NCBI GenBank assembly: GCA_963576735.1
Contig: OY755197.1
Coordinates: 6,770,501 to 6,834,500 of the forward strand
Direction: 5' to 3'
Source: Bedellia somnulentella
Taxonomy: Eukaryota > Arthropoda > Insecta > Lepidoptera > Bedelliidae
DNA: 64,000 bases
Each line of letters begins with the position of its first letter. Position 1 is the first letter of the stretch. Below are positions 35,261 to 48,500 of this stretch, piece by piece. A program made the position numbers and the translations under genes. The notes beneath the pieces were generated by a model. The model was not told the DNA's origin and did no database searches. It saw nothing but the letters and a program-made list of their open reading frames with translations.

Positions 35261-38200
35261 TAAGAATTTAAAGTACTTATATGCCTATATTTGGCATATT
35301 GTAACTTTTTTTTTCTTATTATTCCTTTATTCTGATGACGCTGATGTATATGTATAAGTTAAACACAATTAAAATAATGATCCACTTGTAGTCTAATTTT
35401 AAAGTAGAGTTTTGTTTTTCCGCCCAGCGATTGGGCATTTATCGGGCGTAAATTCATTTTTGCCCATTTTAACCCAATACGTCCAATCTGCCCAATAAGT
35501 TTTTATGCCCTCGACCCATCTCTAGTCCCAATAGATTTTGGCACGGTTGTTTTCTAGAATTGGCTCCGGCAGATACTTGTAATACGGCAGCCTCTGTTGC
35601 AAGAGTCCGTATTTCAGAGCGAGCTCCTGATGTAGGATTTTAGCTCCTTGATTGTGTCTGTGCAAGTACTCAGTGTTAGCAAGAGCCGAACAACCGGAAA
35701 TAACATGCCTAAGTGACTCTCCGGGACGGCCACATGCTCGACAGATGTCTGTGGTACCGTCCTTTAGGATGTATTTCCGATAGTTCCGCGTCTTGATAAC
35801 CTGGTCCTGTATTGCACAGACAAAACCTTCGGTTTCCCCAAAGAGGTCCCCGAAACGAAGCCAATGCAGGGAGGCTTTACGGTCCACGAAAGGTTCGTGA
35901 AGTACCTTGTAAAACCTCCCGTGCAGCTCCTTCTCTTTCCATACGGACTCCCGATCAGAGGTGCTAAGTACCTCCGGGGTTCGCCAATCCTGTGAGGCCA
36001 ACGATAAGGGAGTCAGTCCTTTATCACTAGCGACCACCTCTCCCCGAATACTATCATCCGTCATCGTCAAAAAATAGTTTCTGAGGTTGCATACCTCGCG
36101 GTTGTGCATGGTTTTGGCACTCAAGAGGCCTCGACCACCACACTTCCGCGGGATATACAATCTCATAACCGACGACCTCGGATGATGCACTCGATGAGAG
36201 GTCATCGTCGTGCGGACTCGTCTGTCCAGAGCGTCTAGTTCGGACTGAGTCCATCTGAGCACGCCAAACGTGTACATCAGTACAGGCATGACCCAGGAGT
36301 TAATGGCTCGGATTTTATTAACGCCTGACAAGTAGCTATTAAGCACACTTTTCAGGCGTTCATAAAACTCCTCGCAAACACCCTGTTTCACGTCTGCCAC
36401 CTTCACACCGATGGTTTGTGACATGCCCAGATACCGGTATGTTTCAGCCTCGGAGAGTGCCCTCAAATGATTGGTGCCGACATCGACACCATCAGAGTGC
36501 ACGACATGCCCCTTCTCAACATGAATGACCGCACACTTATCGACCCCGAGCTCCATCTTGACGGAACCACTGAAATCATTAGTGATCGTCAGTAGCTCCG
36601 CCAATCTGTCAGCCGTGGGGGCGTAAAGCTTCAGGTCATCCATGTAAAGGAGATGAGGCAAGCGTGGTCCGCCTCTCCGAAACTGAAAGCCTGTCCCCGA
36701 ATTCTCCAAGAGTGTACTTAGAGGATTCAGGGCCAAGCAAAACCAAACTGGACTCAGGCAATCGCCCTGGAAAATCCCTCGCCTTATATCAATTTGGTCA
36801 TCCGCATCCGTCATCCGCTGACCGTCTAAACTCAGGATCGTTCTCCAGCACCCCATACATTGCCCGAGGAAGTGTCGAACTGCACTATCAATTTTGTACA
36901 GCTCGAGGACCCTCATGAGCCATGTATGAGGTACCGAATCGAACGCCTTCCTGTAGTCTATCCAGCCAGCGGAGAAGTTCCGACGGTTGCGTTTGACCAG
37001 TTGGCCTACGACCGCATCGATGAGGAGTAGCTCCTTGCTACCGCGACTACCGCCCCTACATCCGTTCTGAGCTCCAGATATCACATTGTTATCAACAATG
37101 TGTTGAGTAATCTTGGAGCTCAGAACGGATGTCAAGGTCTTGTAAATTGTACAAAGACAAGTAATGGGGCGGTATTGTGATGGATCCGCGGTAGCATCGC
37201 TCTTTGGAGCTAAATGAGTGACCCCAGTAGTTAAGAAGTTCGGGAGCGTCCCACTCTCGAGGGCGCTTTGGAACTGACGGGCGAGAGTAGCGTGACAGCG
37301 CGTGAACCCCTTCAACCAGTAATGGTGCAATCCGTCCGGCCCCGGACTTTTCCAGTTCGGAGCCTTACGGATCGCAGCCACCACATCCTCCTCGGATATG
37401 TTGACGGGGTTCATGGGCGCTATGGGCTCGCACGCTCCCTCGACCGCCTCGAACCATCGGCCCTCTTCGTGATCAACAGGCAGCGACCAAAGCCCACGCC
37501 AAAAGGCAACTACATCGGCTTTTTCCGGTCGCTGACCTGTCGAAACCACATCGGGACGCTCCAAAGTTCTGTAGAACTTCTTCTGGTCACTCATGAAGAG
37601 ACGATTCTGTTGGTACCTCTTTACCCTTTCAGAATATCGCCTAATTCGCTTACCCCAAGCAGCGATCTTCTGCTTCAGATCATCGATGCGCTCCACCAGT
37701 CTACAGGCAAACTCCGGTGAGTTGTCAAAGACATTCTCACCAGGGAATGCCTCCCTGACGAAGCGCACCACCCTCGGCCTATTGTTGCCTGATCTGAAGC
37801 TGGTCAGTTTGCCGATGAGGACCCTGGCCCTTGTGATACGGCTTTCAATCCGCCTCATCCAGGCTGGTCTAGTTCTAGTCCTGGGACTAGTACTGCCAGC
37901 CTGGCGGGAGCCACCAGCTCTTGTTGGCGGCATCCTGACGCCGACAAATTGACAAACTGTCATTGCGGCGCCAAAGAGAATTGAATCCGTATCCCAAAGG
38001 TCCATGCTGCTCTCTAAAAATGAGGGCAGCATGTTATTGACGGCCTCAACGACATCCCGAACCTTGATGCTGAGAGGAACTCGGGGCAGCCTTGGCCTCC
38101 TTTCCAGAGGCACTTGGCGATATTCCAGGATCGTCTCTTCGAGTGCGCTCCTCACCAAATCCAAATCCAGGGACACTGTTCCCCAATCGCTTTCCGCACC

Positions 38201-39519
38201 ACCCACATCCGGCAGGTTAGCAATTGGCTCCCTCCGTACTTCCCGTTCACGGACTGGAGGGAGAACCTGCAAAGGTGGCTCTTCGTCTAGCGGGGGAACA
38301 GCCTCGCGTCGCAATTGTTCGAGTTCGGTAGTGCTAAAAAGTTCTGAGCGCTGTATGTACCGAACTCGATCCGCCAGGTTTTGTTCTGTGACGGTCAAAT
38401 TGGGCTCCAGCCGCAGAAATTCGCGGTACATTGCTGCCCGATAACCCGTCCGTCCAGTTCTTGAACCCGAGGCCCTAATATAGGCCCGCATGGCATTTCT
38501 ATTCATTTCGACCGTCCATGCCATGCGGCGCCTTGTTCCACCAGCGGCGGGCACCGACTGCTGGGACTGAGTTGCCCCAGTCCCAACCGATGCCAAGCCA
38601 TCTGGTGGCTGAGGTGGTCGCGCAGACCGGCCAGGTGGTCGGGCCGGTCTGCGGCGGCTGGGGGACCGCATGCTGCCACGTCCAGCCCCAGCTCCAGACG
38701 TGCCCCTTCGATCACCCAAGGGAAGCGGCCCTATACGCTCATCATTATTACAGTCTGCCATTATGATGAGCGAAGATTCACCCGGGGTTTCACTCACTTG
38801 CCCCGGGGAGACCGTTGTCACCCTATTCAGCGCTGGGACCAGTTTGTAGACACGGTCAACACCTACAAACTCAAGCGCAGACTATTTGCAAAGCCGGAAT
38901 GGCAAACATATCATCCTGCCATTCCAACAATGGGCGGTGGGGTCGTCACATCCCTACGCCTTTTAATAATTGTTATTATTATTAATTATTCCAAATGTTT
39001 GTATTAATTCAATATGTTTTCTCTGTTAATTTCATTTCGTAATGCTAATTGTGATTGTAAATATAATATCTTATTTCTTATATATATAATTTGTTTATTA
39101 AGTCATGTGTATTTTTGTAAATGCATTATGTTATGGGTACCCACGATACAGGCTTGCCTAGTGTGGGGCCACAGGATAATATGTTCTACATTGATTTATA
39201 GTTTGTCAATTGTCTGTATAAATTAATATTGTATTTGTAGAATTTGATGTAAATTATGAATGCCAATAAATACTATTTGATTTGATTTGATTTGATATGA
39301 TTGCAGGAAATAATATAGTAAACAGTAAACCTTTAATTAAACAATAAATTGACGTAATCAATTTTAAATTAAAAAGTAGCTTTTAGAATGGTGATTATAC
39401 TATTTTGGGGTAATTGTTTTCTAGTGATCGCAACATTACAGGGAAAAACATTGCTATCTAAAAGAGGTACTCTCCCATTGCATTATGACTCTGTCTATAG
39501 TGTTTATCGTGTGTTTATA

Positions 39520-39665
39520 GTCAAAGACTCACGGTCATAAATTTCAAGAAGGCTTAGCCATAGCTTGACAGTTAGATATAATAACTGCTACTTCTGGAAG
39601 TTGGGTGTGGCAAGATTTAAAAACGAGGGTTGTTGGTGATGGGTCTCCAACTACATCGCCAAATA
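39520..39665 (-). repeat. SINE-A fragment
   Basis: Minus: CTCACGGTCATAAATTTC through GATGGGTCTCCAACTACATC. Confidence 0.6.
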
Positions 39666-39865
39666 TTATCTAGCACGCGACTGTCAGTAAAACAGTGCTT
39701 ACCATATAAAAAAACACTGCTTGGCCGGGCCGTTTTTCGTGCTTTGTTGGTATATCTTTGGTATATTATTATGATCGAAGTAAACAACATATAAACACAG
39801 ATCAAGCTCACAATCAGGCCACTACCGATGACCGAGTTTCTGTAGGATCAATCATAATCGCTCTG

Positions 39866-40095
39866 TATTGTCGGCTTAGAATAACACTACCCCATTTCTG
39901 CCGGTTGGTGTACGTAAGAGGCGACTAACGGTATTGGGGTTTTAAGGGATTTTTGGGCGATGAGACCCATCACCAATAACCTTTGTTTTGCCATCTTTTC
40001 CCCACTCAACTTTCCAAAAGTAGCTGAGGAATTTCTAGTTCCTTAGCTTTGGCTACGCCTTCTAGGGATTTATAACCGTGAGTATATGTATGTAT
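39866..40095 (+). repeat. SINE-A copy
   Basis: TGTATTGTCGGCTTAGAATA head, small deletion after GGGCGATG, GTGAGTATATGTATG tail. Confidence 0.75.
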
Positions 40096-40169
40096 GCAAT
40101 CATAAAACTTTTAGACTAGAGATGGGTAACGCATAAAATTTCAATGAGTCGATTTAGTAATTTTAGCAC

Positions 40170-40440
40170 AGTAATAAATAAAAAATAAAATAAAATTTGT
40201 TTATTTCGGACACTTCCATATGTTGTTAGTATATCTTAAAAATAGGTTAGTATATTAAAACTAGGTAAGTACAAAAAAGTAATAATAATTCAGTTCAAAT
40301 ATTTGCCCAACCGAACTCCAGGCACACTGACGTGCATATTAACGCAGTGCCTCTGGAATGGGCAATCGGGCTTATTATTCAAGACCTTCAGGATACTGTT
40401 CGAGCCTCCTCTCACCCTACTTAATGTCAGCAATAAAAAA
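40170..40440 (-). repeat. Probable LINE 3' UTR fragment
   Basis: On the minus strand it ends in an A-rich (AAAAT)n tail at 40175 and contains GTGCCTGGAGTTCGGTTGGG. A retroelement 3' end is the best guess; the family is not identified. Confidence 0.45.
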
Positions 40441-40653
40441 TACCCCAGTAAATATATACTGGATTATAATATATTGATCATCATGAGTGGCGTGTGAAAA
40501 TTAGGTATGGGAAATATCAATAGATTCATGTGAAATTGACATTAATCCAAGAATCTTTTAAAAGCCCGTTTCTAACCATTACAATCAGTCAGTTTTGTTT
40601 ACCTTTTTTATCTACAAAGCGGTCGTCAGCGGACACGCTTAGGGGAAGAACTT

Positions 40654-40793
40654 ACGCCCGATTTCTGAATTGAGTATTTAAGCTAAGAACGACTTAAGTA
40701 TCGTTTTGTCTCGTTCAGTTGTTAAGATTTCAATGCGACAGAACGATACTTAAGTTGTTCTCAGCTGGAATACTCAATTCAGAAATCAGGCGT
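40654..40793. mobile_element. Foldback MITE, 140 bp
   Basis: Arms ACGCCCGATTTCTGAATTGA and the inverse, with ACTTAAGTATCGTT also paired inside. No ORF. Confidence 0.75.
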
Positions 40794-40799
40794 TAGTCT

Positions 40800-43700
40800 T
40801 GTGGTACACATAAACTTACCTTTTCTTTACTCTTTCCGTACCCCTGATTTCGAAGCTCAACCTACACTGCTTACAACTATTAAATTGTATCGTATAGTAA
40901 TTGTATAGTTGCTATTAAATTGCAATAATAGCGAGCAAGCAGAAAAAAAAACTTAGATTATTATAGACTTTAAATGCACAGGGTTTTGAATGCCTTGTTC
41001 TTAAATAGCAAAATGAGTTATATGTTGCGCATTTTTGAACCATCTTTTGTTAAGTTTTAAAAACCAGTACGTTCGTTCAATAGTAGATTTTGCTTTGATA
41101 TTTTGCACCAAATGGGAACTGCGAAAATTATCACGTTAAGTATATCTTCTTTATCGTGCAGGTAGTTAAAATGAACTAATATTTCTGTATATCGGTGCAG
41201 GTCAGTTTCTCTAAGACACAAAATAAAACAAAGATTTTATTTAAATGTCAGTGTATTAGCAAACGTTGGTACATAATATTGATTACTGCATAATACTGTC
41301 CAGAAAATGTTAGGTTAACTTCATACGTTATCGCACCATATCAGTAAACATCGTAAAAACGCTTAAACATTAACAATAAGTTACCTACTGTATATAAAAA
41401 GGGTAGAAAAACAAAACATCGTGTGCACCCCTATTAACCGTAACACCAAGATTAGAACCGTTATCCAACGGTTTCTAACCGAAACCGAAAGAGTTCGTAC
41501 CGATTTTGTGTTTCACTACTTAAGTTAATTATAAAATATGAGCATTTGCTTAGACGATTAGTTACACAAAATTACGACTCATTAAATATGATGTTATTTT
41601 TGTGTTTAGTTACTCGATTTAGTTCTAAAATTGAGCTATTAAAAATCGTTATTGGCAAAATATGTTTTGTAATCAACTGAAAAAAAAACTACAGCGTCCA
41701 AATAGCTACATACAACACTATGTATTGCGCCAAACGTATTCTATCTACCTGCGACCAAATTAAAATTGTAGGCTAAGAATAACATACAGTTACAGACATT
41801 CATCTATAAATTGTTTATAGGGTTTTCATTTGTTGAGCAATAGTTAGTAATACAACAAGAGCATGCTTATAAACAAGTCGTATTAATATAATAAAACGGA
41901 AATAGAAACGTAGAACGATTGAATTTTATAAATGAAAGGTAAATAATGTTGAGCTTTTAATACTACTTCAAACTTTCAATTCGATCTGTCACAGTGGATT
42001 CAGATTTTCAAAATCTTGAAGCAACAATAGGATCCTTACAAAATCTTCAATTAAATATAAGCAAGTGAATCTAAAGGGCTCTTCAAACCATTTTTTAAAC
42101 TCAAATTAATGAAAAAATTATGTATTAGGCAGAAATTGAACAAATTTGAAAGCACAGCCTATTAATGATACCCTATGTCCTATGGGGTACAACTGTTTGT
42201 GTATTTTTTTATTTATTGCAAAACTAACATAATATTTTTTTTTATAGGATCCAGCCATTACAATAACTAATTTTACAAAAACGATCTACATTAATTTTCT
42301 AATAATTAACTAAATCTCTAACGAGATTGCTTAACTAAAACAAGTCTAAATTAAACTTTTTATAGCCTACAACAAACACCAGCTAATTTATTTTTACTAT
42401 TTGCATTATAAAGCTATAAAAAAACAAACAAAAAAACTAGATATGATGTAAAAAAAGATAAATTAAAAAAAAAACAAAATTAAAATAAAATCATCTATTT
42501 ATTTCTCTGTGAGGTGTGTACAATATAAGAATATCTCAATAATATATCTCTAATATTAAACGATAATATAATCATCTAAACACCTTAATACGCAATGAGA
42601 GTTTATATAATATCAAACTGATTTTCAACATAGAGTATTTTTTTAAATGCACAGTAAATTAACAAAAAAGAAATACATAATAAATTCTGTTGTTTTAAAT
42701 CTGACAGAAATATTTTCTAATGTTTTTATTATTTTGTATAAAGTCTTTAATAATGTAAGAAGGATATATAGACCCTATGAATGATGAAAATTATACATAA
42801 TAATAGTAAAAAAACACATTCGTTCTGTCAGACGAAGCAATCAAAATCTCATGCAAAATGAAAAGCTACGTTTTGAAACTGACACCATGAATTTACATTC
42901 AAAACAACATTACAGTAAAAAAACGGAAAAACATATACATTACTTAAGGCTAAAAAATGGCTGACAGTAAAAATATATCGATAAAACTATACAATAGTAA
43001 TGCCTAAGAAAATACCATTAAAAACTCGTGGGTGAAATGTATGTGCGTGGATATATCAGACTGGTTTAAGAAATATATTAATATGCCGCTTCATAGAAGC
43101 AAGTATTGGCAAGTATTTATGTTTTAATGTTAAAATATTGCTTCAGTGTAAAATGATTATAAATTAAAATATCATTATCAATTCCTGTAAATGTGAGCTA
43201 TCTCTTTTAAACTATATACTTAAACATTTTGTTCTGAAGACAAAATATGTTAAAAAGGAAGATTTTAAAAAAGTTAACACCCAGGCATAAAAGCGGTAAC
43301 CTGATTTTATATAACAAGTTAAAAATGTTAAGTATTATAAGTTTTTCAAGCCGATGTAAATTGTATTCCATGCGGAATATTCAATATTATAGTTAGGCAA
43401 TTTTAACTATAATGAAGGATTTTAAGATCAGAGATAATTCACATTTGATAGAAACAAAAATAACGAGTAAGTATAATGTTATAAAATATGTTTGTACAAT
43501 TCTTAACTTGATTCAGTTCCATTTGCAAAAATGCATTAAATCGCGAACTACTACATGATTAAAATTATACATATTTATAATAGAAAAACTAATACAAAAA
43601 ATGCTTATCGTTAAACGATTGTTCTAAAATTAATTTCAGTTAAAATATATTATAAATAAATAATTATGATCCTACTTTAAATATAGCTTTGTTACAAAAC

Positions 43701-45463
43701 GGAGGGAAAATAAAACTTTTGATTTTCTAATGATCCAGCGATAAGAGATCAATTTAAAATGTAAAAAAAAGAAATAAAAGGTACCGACTCTTTTTTATAA
43801 TCAGAAAGGTAAAATATAGAAGATAATGGCCAATGTATTGTGCACCAGTAACAGTAGGAAACCACAATCATATATTAAATGGTCTGGCATTAGGATATAA
43901 GAATTCATTATTCTCCTATTAGTATTGCACCGAGCGAAAAAATACATTGTCAGTATTCCTTCCTTATTATGTTTAGTAAAATTATACATTGAATATATCT
44001 ACATCTACCTTCCGATGAGAGGCCCATTACTTCATGCATCAAATATGAGACATTTTTTTATTAAAAAACACGAAATGAAATGACATGATAAAAAAACACA
44101 ACCGATAAATGTGCTAAAATCATCAGAAAACCGTTTCTCCTATGTTTAAAATATTAATTAACCTTACATTATAAGACGGATAATCAGTATAAATATAATT
44201 AAGTTACTAGTAGACGTCTATGTTACATTTTATATGTATTGAATAGGGTCATGGAATGAATACAAAAATCCTTACAAAAACACTAATATTTTTGTATCAT
44301 ATTAAATAGTTTAAAACCCATTAGGGGATATCTACGAACAACTAAAATTACTTACTTTACTCCAAACAAATTCTACTCAAATCCGATGAGGTTTATTTTA
44401 CCTTAAATAATTTAATTGTTGGACTCTTTACCGATTATGCCGAAATCCAATATGGCGTATTTATTATATAGTATGCAGATATAATATCAAAAAGTGATTT
44501 CGTATAATAGTTTTAAATATTAATTGTATATACTTGAGTCAGTATTGGTTTTATGACATAGTTTTAGCGGCGTATAAGATTTAGTAAAATGGTGAGCCTC
44601 GACCAAATAAACATGTGACAATTTATTATATATGTATATTATATATCATGTTACAAATTACACGCATGGCACAACTATATGTACATTATAGGGAATTGAC
44701 GTTTATTTTCATCTACAAACAAAATTACAATTTCATATATTTTAGGCCTTACATCAACCAAGCTAGAGATTATAATGACATATATGGGTAAGTAGTAGAT
44801 AATTTTGAGTAGCAACTATTTTTGATATAAAACTGGGCAAAAATATTGCAATTTTAAAGACTTTGAATTCAGTGAAGGAATAATTTAACAAATATTTCAC
44901 TTACTGGAATTACGAAAGCAAATTATAGAATGATTTGATCTAATATATCTAAGGATTGTTAGCCATGTTATTGACTAATTCAATGTGCATAAGATTTTAA
45001 GTTGCAAGATCTTAGTGAGATGGTTTGAATGTAATTAGTCATTAATATAAAAATACATATTACAACGACTGAGAAAGACACTATAAAATTAAACCATCTC
45101 TCTTCAATCAAGTCTACATTAATTATTCTAATTGAATAAATAGGTAACCTTGCTCATATTTGTTCATTCAAATTTGACATAATTTAGAATGAACAGAATG
45201 TAATGAATGAATGATATTAAGTGTCAACCCTACATTATCAATCTTTTAATTGAATCGCCAATTTCTTTCCACTTCCAACAGCTTTCTATTGAAATGACAT
45301 AAAACTTCACTCACCACGGCACCGTTCAATCATTCATTCACTCAATATGTTACAAGCGCTGTATAGGCTACTAAATCAAAATCATTTACTTATTTGATTT
45401 TGATAGTTACTACGTGCAATTTCAGACCCATTCCGGAGGTGGTCGAGGCTCACCACATGACAA
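40800..45463 (-). other. AT-rich sequence, possible long 3' UTR of p120ctn
   Basis: No ORF, TIR element or recognised repeat is visible over most of this very AT-rich stretch. It follows the p120ctn stop codon on the minus strand, and many AATAAA-like strings occur in that direction, so part of it may be 3' UTR. The polyadenylation site cannot be placed by eye. Confidence 0.4.
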
Positions 45464-45586
45464 CTAGCGGGAATTAGGTGGCAACATTTGAGAAGTGACA
45501 CCTTGAAGGTTCATTGGCCGGCCGTTGGGGTTGCCAACTCCAACGCCGTCTGCATAGTTGTTCATGTCCAGCGTTGGATCATCGTT
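45464..45586 (-). CDS. p120ctn: p120ctn last coding exon (window exon 14)
   Basis: Acceptor CTTTTTCCAG. It encodes [33 protein letters not shown] and MLPPNSR, then TAG. The protein ends in NSR, not in a DSWV-like PDZ ligand as in vertebrate delta-catenin. Confidence 0.87.
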   Translation of the reverse strand, partial: NDDPTLDMNNYADGVGVGNPNGRPMNLQGVTSQMLPPNSR

Positions 45587-48500
45587 CTGGAAAAAGAGGG
45601 TAGAGTAATGATGTATTTATGTATGAATGTACTATTTCTGTTTCTATAGACGTGTAGTGCCGGCTTAGAATGTCATTATCCCTTTCTACCCACGGGTGTC
45701 GTAAGGGGCAACGAAGGGTATGGGCCTTTTTAAAGTGGTTATTGGACGATGCAGTTGGAGACCCATCACCAACGATATTTAACTTCCACCATCTTGCCCC
45801 TTATCCATATTGTCAACATTCAAATGTGACTGAGGAGTTTCTAGCTCTGAAGCTCTGCCCACCCCTTTTTGGAATTTATGGCCATGAGTATATGCATTTA
45901 AATGAATGTACGATTTAAGAGTGACATCGCATTATCAAAAAGCTTGCTTTTCACCAATTAATGCGATAAATAGCTGCGCTATGCACTGAGTCGCGAGGCC
46001 ATAATAGTCATTAGAAATGCAGAGGGACGGGACTGTTAAGTGCAAGAGAGATAGACATAGGGTAGTTAAATGGCCAAACGAACCAGTTTATATCTGAATT
46101 TAGCTACGTGCAACCTTGAATCTCAGCATGTACCAAACTTACATGTTAGTACATTATTGCGCTTATTAGAGACAGTGGATGGAAATATTATCATATTATT
46201 CGGAAAAGTGACGGCTTTATACAATTGCAAATATTTTTATTACTGACTTCCGAAATGCCAGTAAAGATTTAACATACATTATGTACAATATTAGTTTATG
46301 GACAACAGAGTTATAGACTCAGAAACATAGGCACATTTAACTCCATCCCAGTACTCAATTAAAACAGTAAACTTTTGTCTTAAAATTCAACTTATGCTAT
46401 CTCACTCACACAGCAACATTAATCCTTTAAAATGTCATCATGTTACAGTGCCCAATTCCTGGTCTAGGGTTTCTAAGTCTATAGTAGTCATGTAGTACTT
46501 AGTATAGTGGCTATATAGTGTCGGCTTACAATAGCCCTACCCATTTTTTCCCATGGGTGTTTCTTATAGGCGACTAAGTTTTTTTTATTCAATCTTTTAT
46601 CACCAACAACCCTTTTTTATACAATCGTTTCCCAACTCAACCACCGAAACATTAGCTGAGAAATTTCTGATTCTGAAGCTCTTTGTACCCCTTTTTGGGA
46701 CATATGTATGTATGTACAATAGAGTTACACATACATTCAACTCTTACTACCCCTTTTTATATGCAATACATACTGTACACGGGTTTCGTAAGAGGCGACT
46801 GAGGGTATTGGGGCTTTTTATTGGATTTTTGGGCGATGCGGTTGGAGACCTATCACCAAAAACCTTTATTTTTACCATCTTTTCCCCACTCAACTTCCAA
46901 AAGTGGCTAAGGAATTTCTAATTCCTTAGCTCTGGCTACCCTTTCTAGGGATTTACAGCCGTGGTGAGTATATGTATGAATGTATGTATGTATATCCAAT
47001 AGACTTATATACAGTAATTACTATACTCACATCCCGATGCCGTCGAATAGTCCTATCTTCGTATCTGGTGCCACCGGTAGAAGCCATGGGTCTGCTCAGT
47101 GTGCTGTTAGCGTTACTTGGCGAGTGAGGCCCGCCCGTGCCTGAGGAGGGGGTGCCTTGACCTGGGCCAATATTAGGTGGTTTATGTACAGTGATGGTTA
47201 TAGAGGTTTTAGTGGACTGTTCAATGTAAAAGTAATTTTTTGAAAAGTTAAAGTTGTGTGGTGGATTGTTAGGGCCGGCGCTGACTGCCGGCATGGCATG
47301 GCAAAGGATTTCGGTACAGATATAGCATTTTTAAGCTTATTACCATGCGTATAGAATTCATTTTGACACAACGATGCCGAGGGAGGCCGCGGTAGGATAG
47401 AACGTCGGCATCGTTGTGTCAAAATAAAGTAAAATGAATTCTATACTCATGGTAATAAGATTAAAAATGCTATATATTTACCGAAATCCTTTGCCATGAC
47501 ATGCCGGCAGTCAGCGCCGGCCCTTAAACATTGGATAGAAGTAAGAAATAAGTTTTCTTGACAAGCAGAAGCCAAAATTGATGTGAATTTGAGCTATTTT
47601 TGGATAGGTGATCTTTAAAGTTTAAAAGATGTGTAACAATCCGAAAAAGTGATCGTGTGTTTCTTGCTAGTTGAAGGTGTAATGAAAGTTGGAAGTGTCA
47701 TACTTATGTGAAATACAAAGCCTGTTAATTTGCACAAAAGTTGGCCGGACAGTTTAAAGGATTATGAGATTAAATTGCGATGAAGATAAACATTTAAATG
47801 AGCATTGCATTATTGTACAAACAAATACAGTAATCCTTGCATTATTCACCGCTTCACACTGTAAAATAATTAATAAATCCTACCATCATTCACCACTTCA
47901 CATATCGCCTCTTTACAAGAACAATGTGACATCTCAGCAAAAACGATTTTTTTATTGTTTGATATTCAAATCCGCGATGTCGAATTTTATTTTCTACAAA
48001 AACGCGGCATTTTTTAAGTGAATCTTCGAGAATTTTGAGTGAAAGAGACGACACGTTGTCGTGGCAAATGGCGTTATCACGTTGTCTCTTTTTGTGTGGC
48101 GCTCAACTTCGACAGCGCGACAAGTTAGTTGGCCCTGCACTCGTGACCAGTGAAGTGCTCCCGCTTTTCACAAAAAACGTGACATCACGAGTATATCAAG
48201 TTTTTATTGCAAACGTAAGTTTCCTTTTGTTAAATAGTTTTAATTAAATAATGTGATATACTTATTTAACTCGTTTTTGTTGTAAAATTCGTGTGTATTA
48301 AAAATGGAATAACTAATATTGTCACGTTATTGATGAAAAAGTTACAAGTTTTCTTTATGATATCTTTTATTGTAACCATTTTGTTGATGAATCATTTAAT
48401 AATACTATGGGTTATTTTATTTAAAATCATTTTTTTTGAAAAATTTCAGTTTGGCCTTATACTTGTTCTAATATATTACATTATACATGCTAAAATAAAG

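Larger units (their letters stand above)
33120..35524. mobile_element. Non-autonomous hAT element
   Basis: Termini TAGAGATGGG and its inverse CCCATCTCTA, with the exact 8-bp duplication GTCCCAAT (33112-33119, 35525-35532). Length, terminal motif and 8-bp duplication define hAT. Both subterminal regions are full of TGCCCAATA-type words. No transposase ORF. It carries SINE-A (34165) and SINE-C (34899) insertions. Confidence 0.9.
32746..38821 (-). pseudogene. R4/Dong-like polyprotein, intact except for hAT insertion
   Basis: A 1099-residue open frame starts at 38821 (Met; an earlier start is not excluded) and stops where the hAT begins. The same frame resumes after it at about 33119 and ends at 32746. 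In order: an Arg/Pro-rich N terminus, RT motifs GPDGLHHYWLKGF, DYRKAFDSVPHTWL, GIFQGDCLSPVWFCLALNPL and catalytic YMDDLKLYA near residue 725, a CCHC knuckle CRACGRPGESLRHVISGC near residue 1026, and beyond the hAT the endonuclease signature KPDIVVWDRSQSRVFLVDV. The order RT, CCHC, PD-D/E-x-K defines the R2/R4 group. No other stop or frameshift was seen, so it was recently active. Confidence 0.9.
32632..38969 (-). mobile_element. R4/Dong-like LINE with restriction-like endonuclease
   Basis: Flanked by an exact 20-bp duplication TTGTTATTATTATTAATTAT (32612-32631, 38970-38989), a TAA/TTA-rich target. Dong elements are known to favour TAA repeats. A single long ORF has a reverse transcriptase, a zinc knuckle and a PD-x-D endonuclease. 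It is interrupted only by the hAT element 33120-35524; without it the element is about 3.9 kb. Confidence 0.88.
29719..39303 (+). mobile_element. CR1/Jockey-group LINE, 5'-truncated, split by nested insertions
   Basis: Coding part at 29719-32353, 3' UTR at 32354-32631 and 38990-39303, ending in the TTTGA-repeat tail at about 39285. The gap is filled by the R4/Dong-like element with a 20-bp target duplication. Residual EN motifs (AGDINIDL, LDHIFI, TTDHSL) and RT motifs show the type. A (CA)n tract lies in the 3' UTR. Confidence 0.85.

Noticed and set aside
37268..38444. Plus-strand open frames of 119-150 codons
   Set aside because: Antisense shadows of the GC-richer R4/Dong-like ORF.
35522..38821. 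Large single-exon host gene
   Set aside because: RT motif YMDDLKLYA, CCHC knuckle and a 20-bp target duplication show it is a retrotransposon ORF.
47198..47422. 74-codon minus frame over the palindromic MITE
   Set aside because: Chance frame inside the hairpin.
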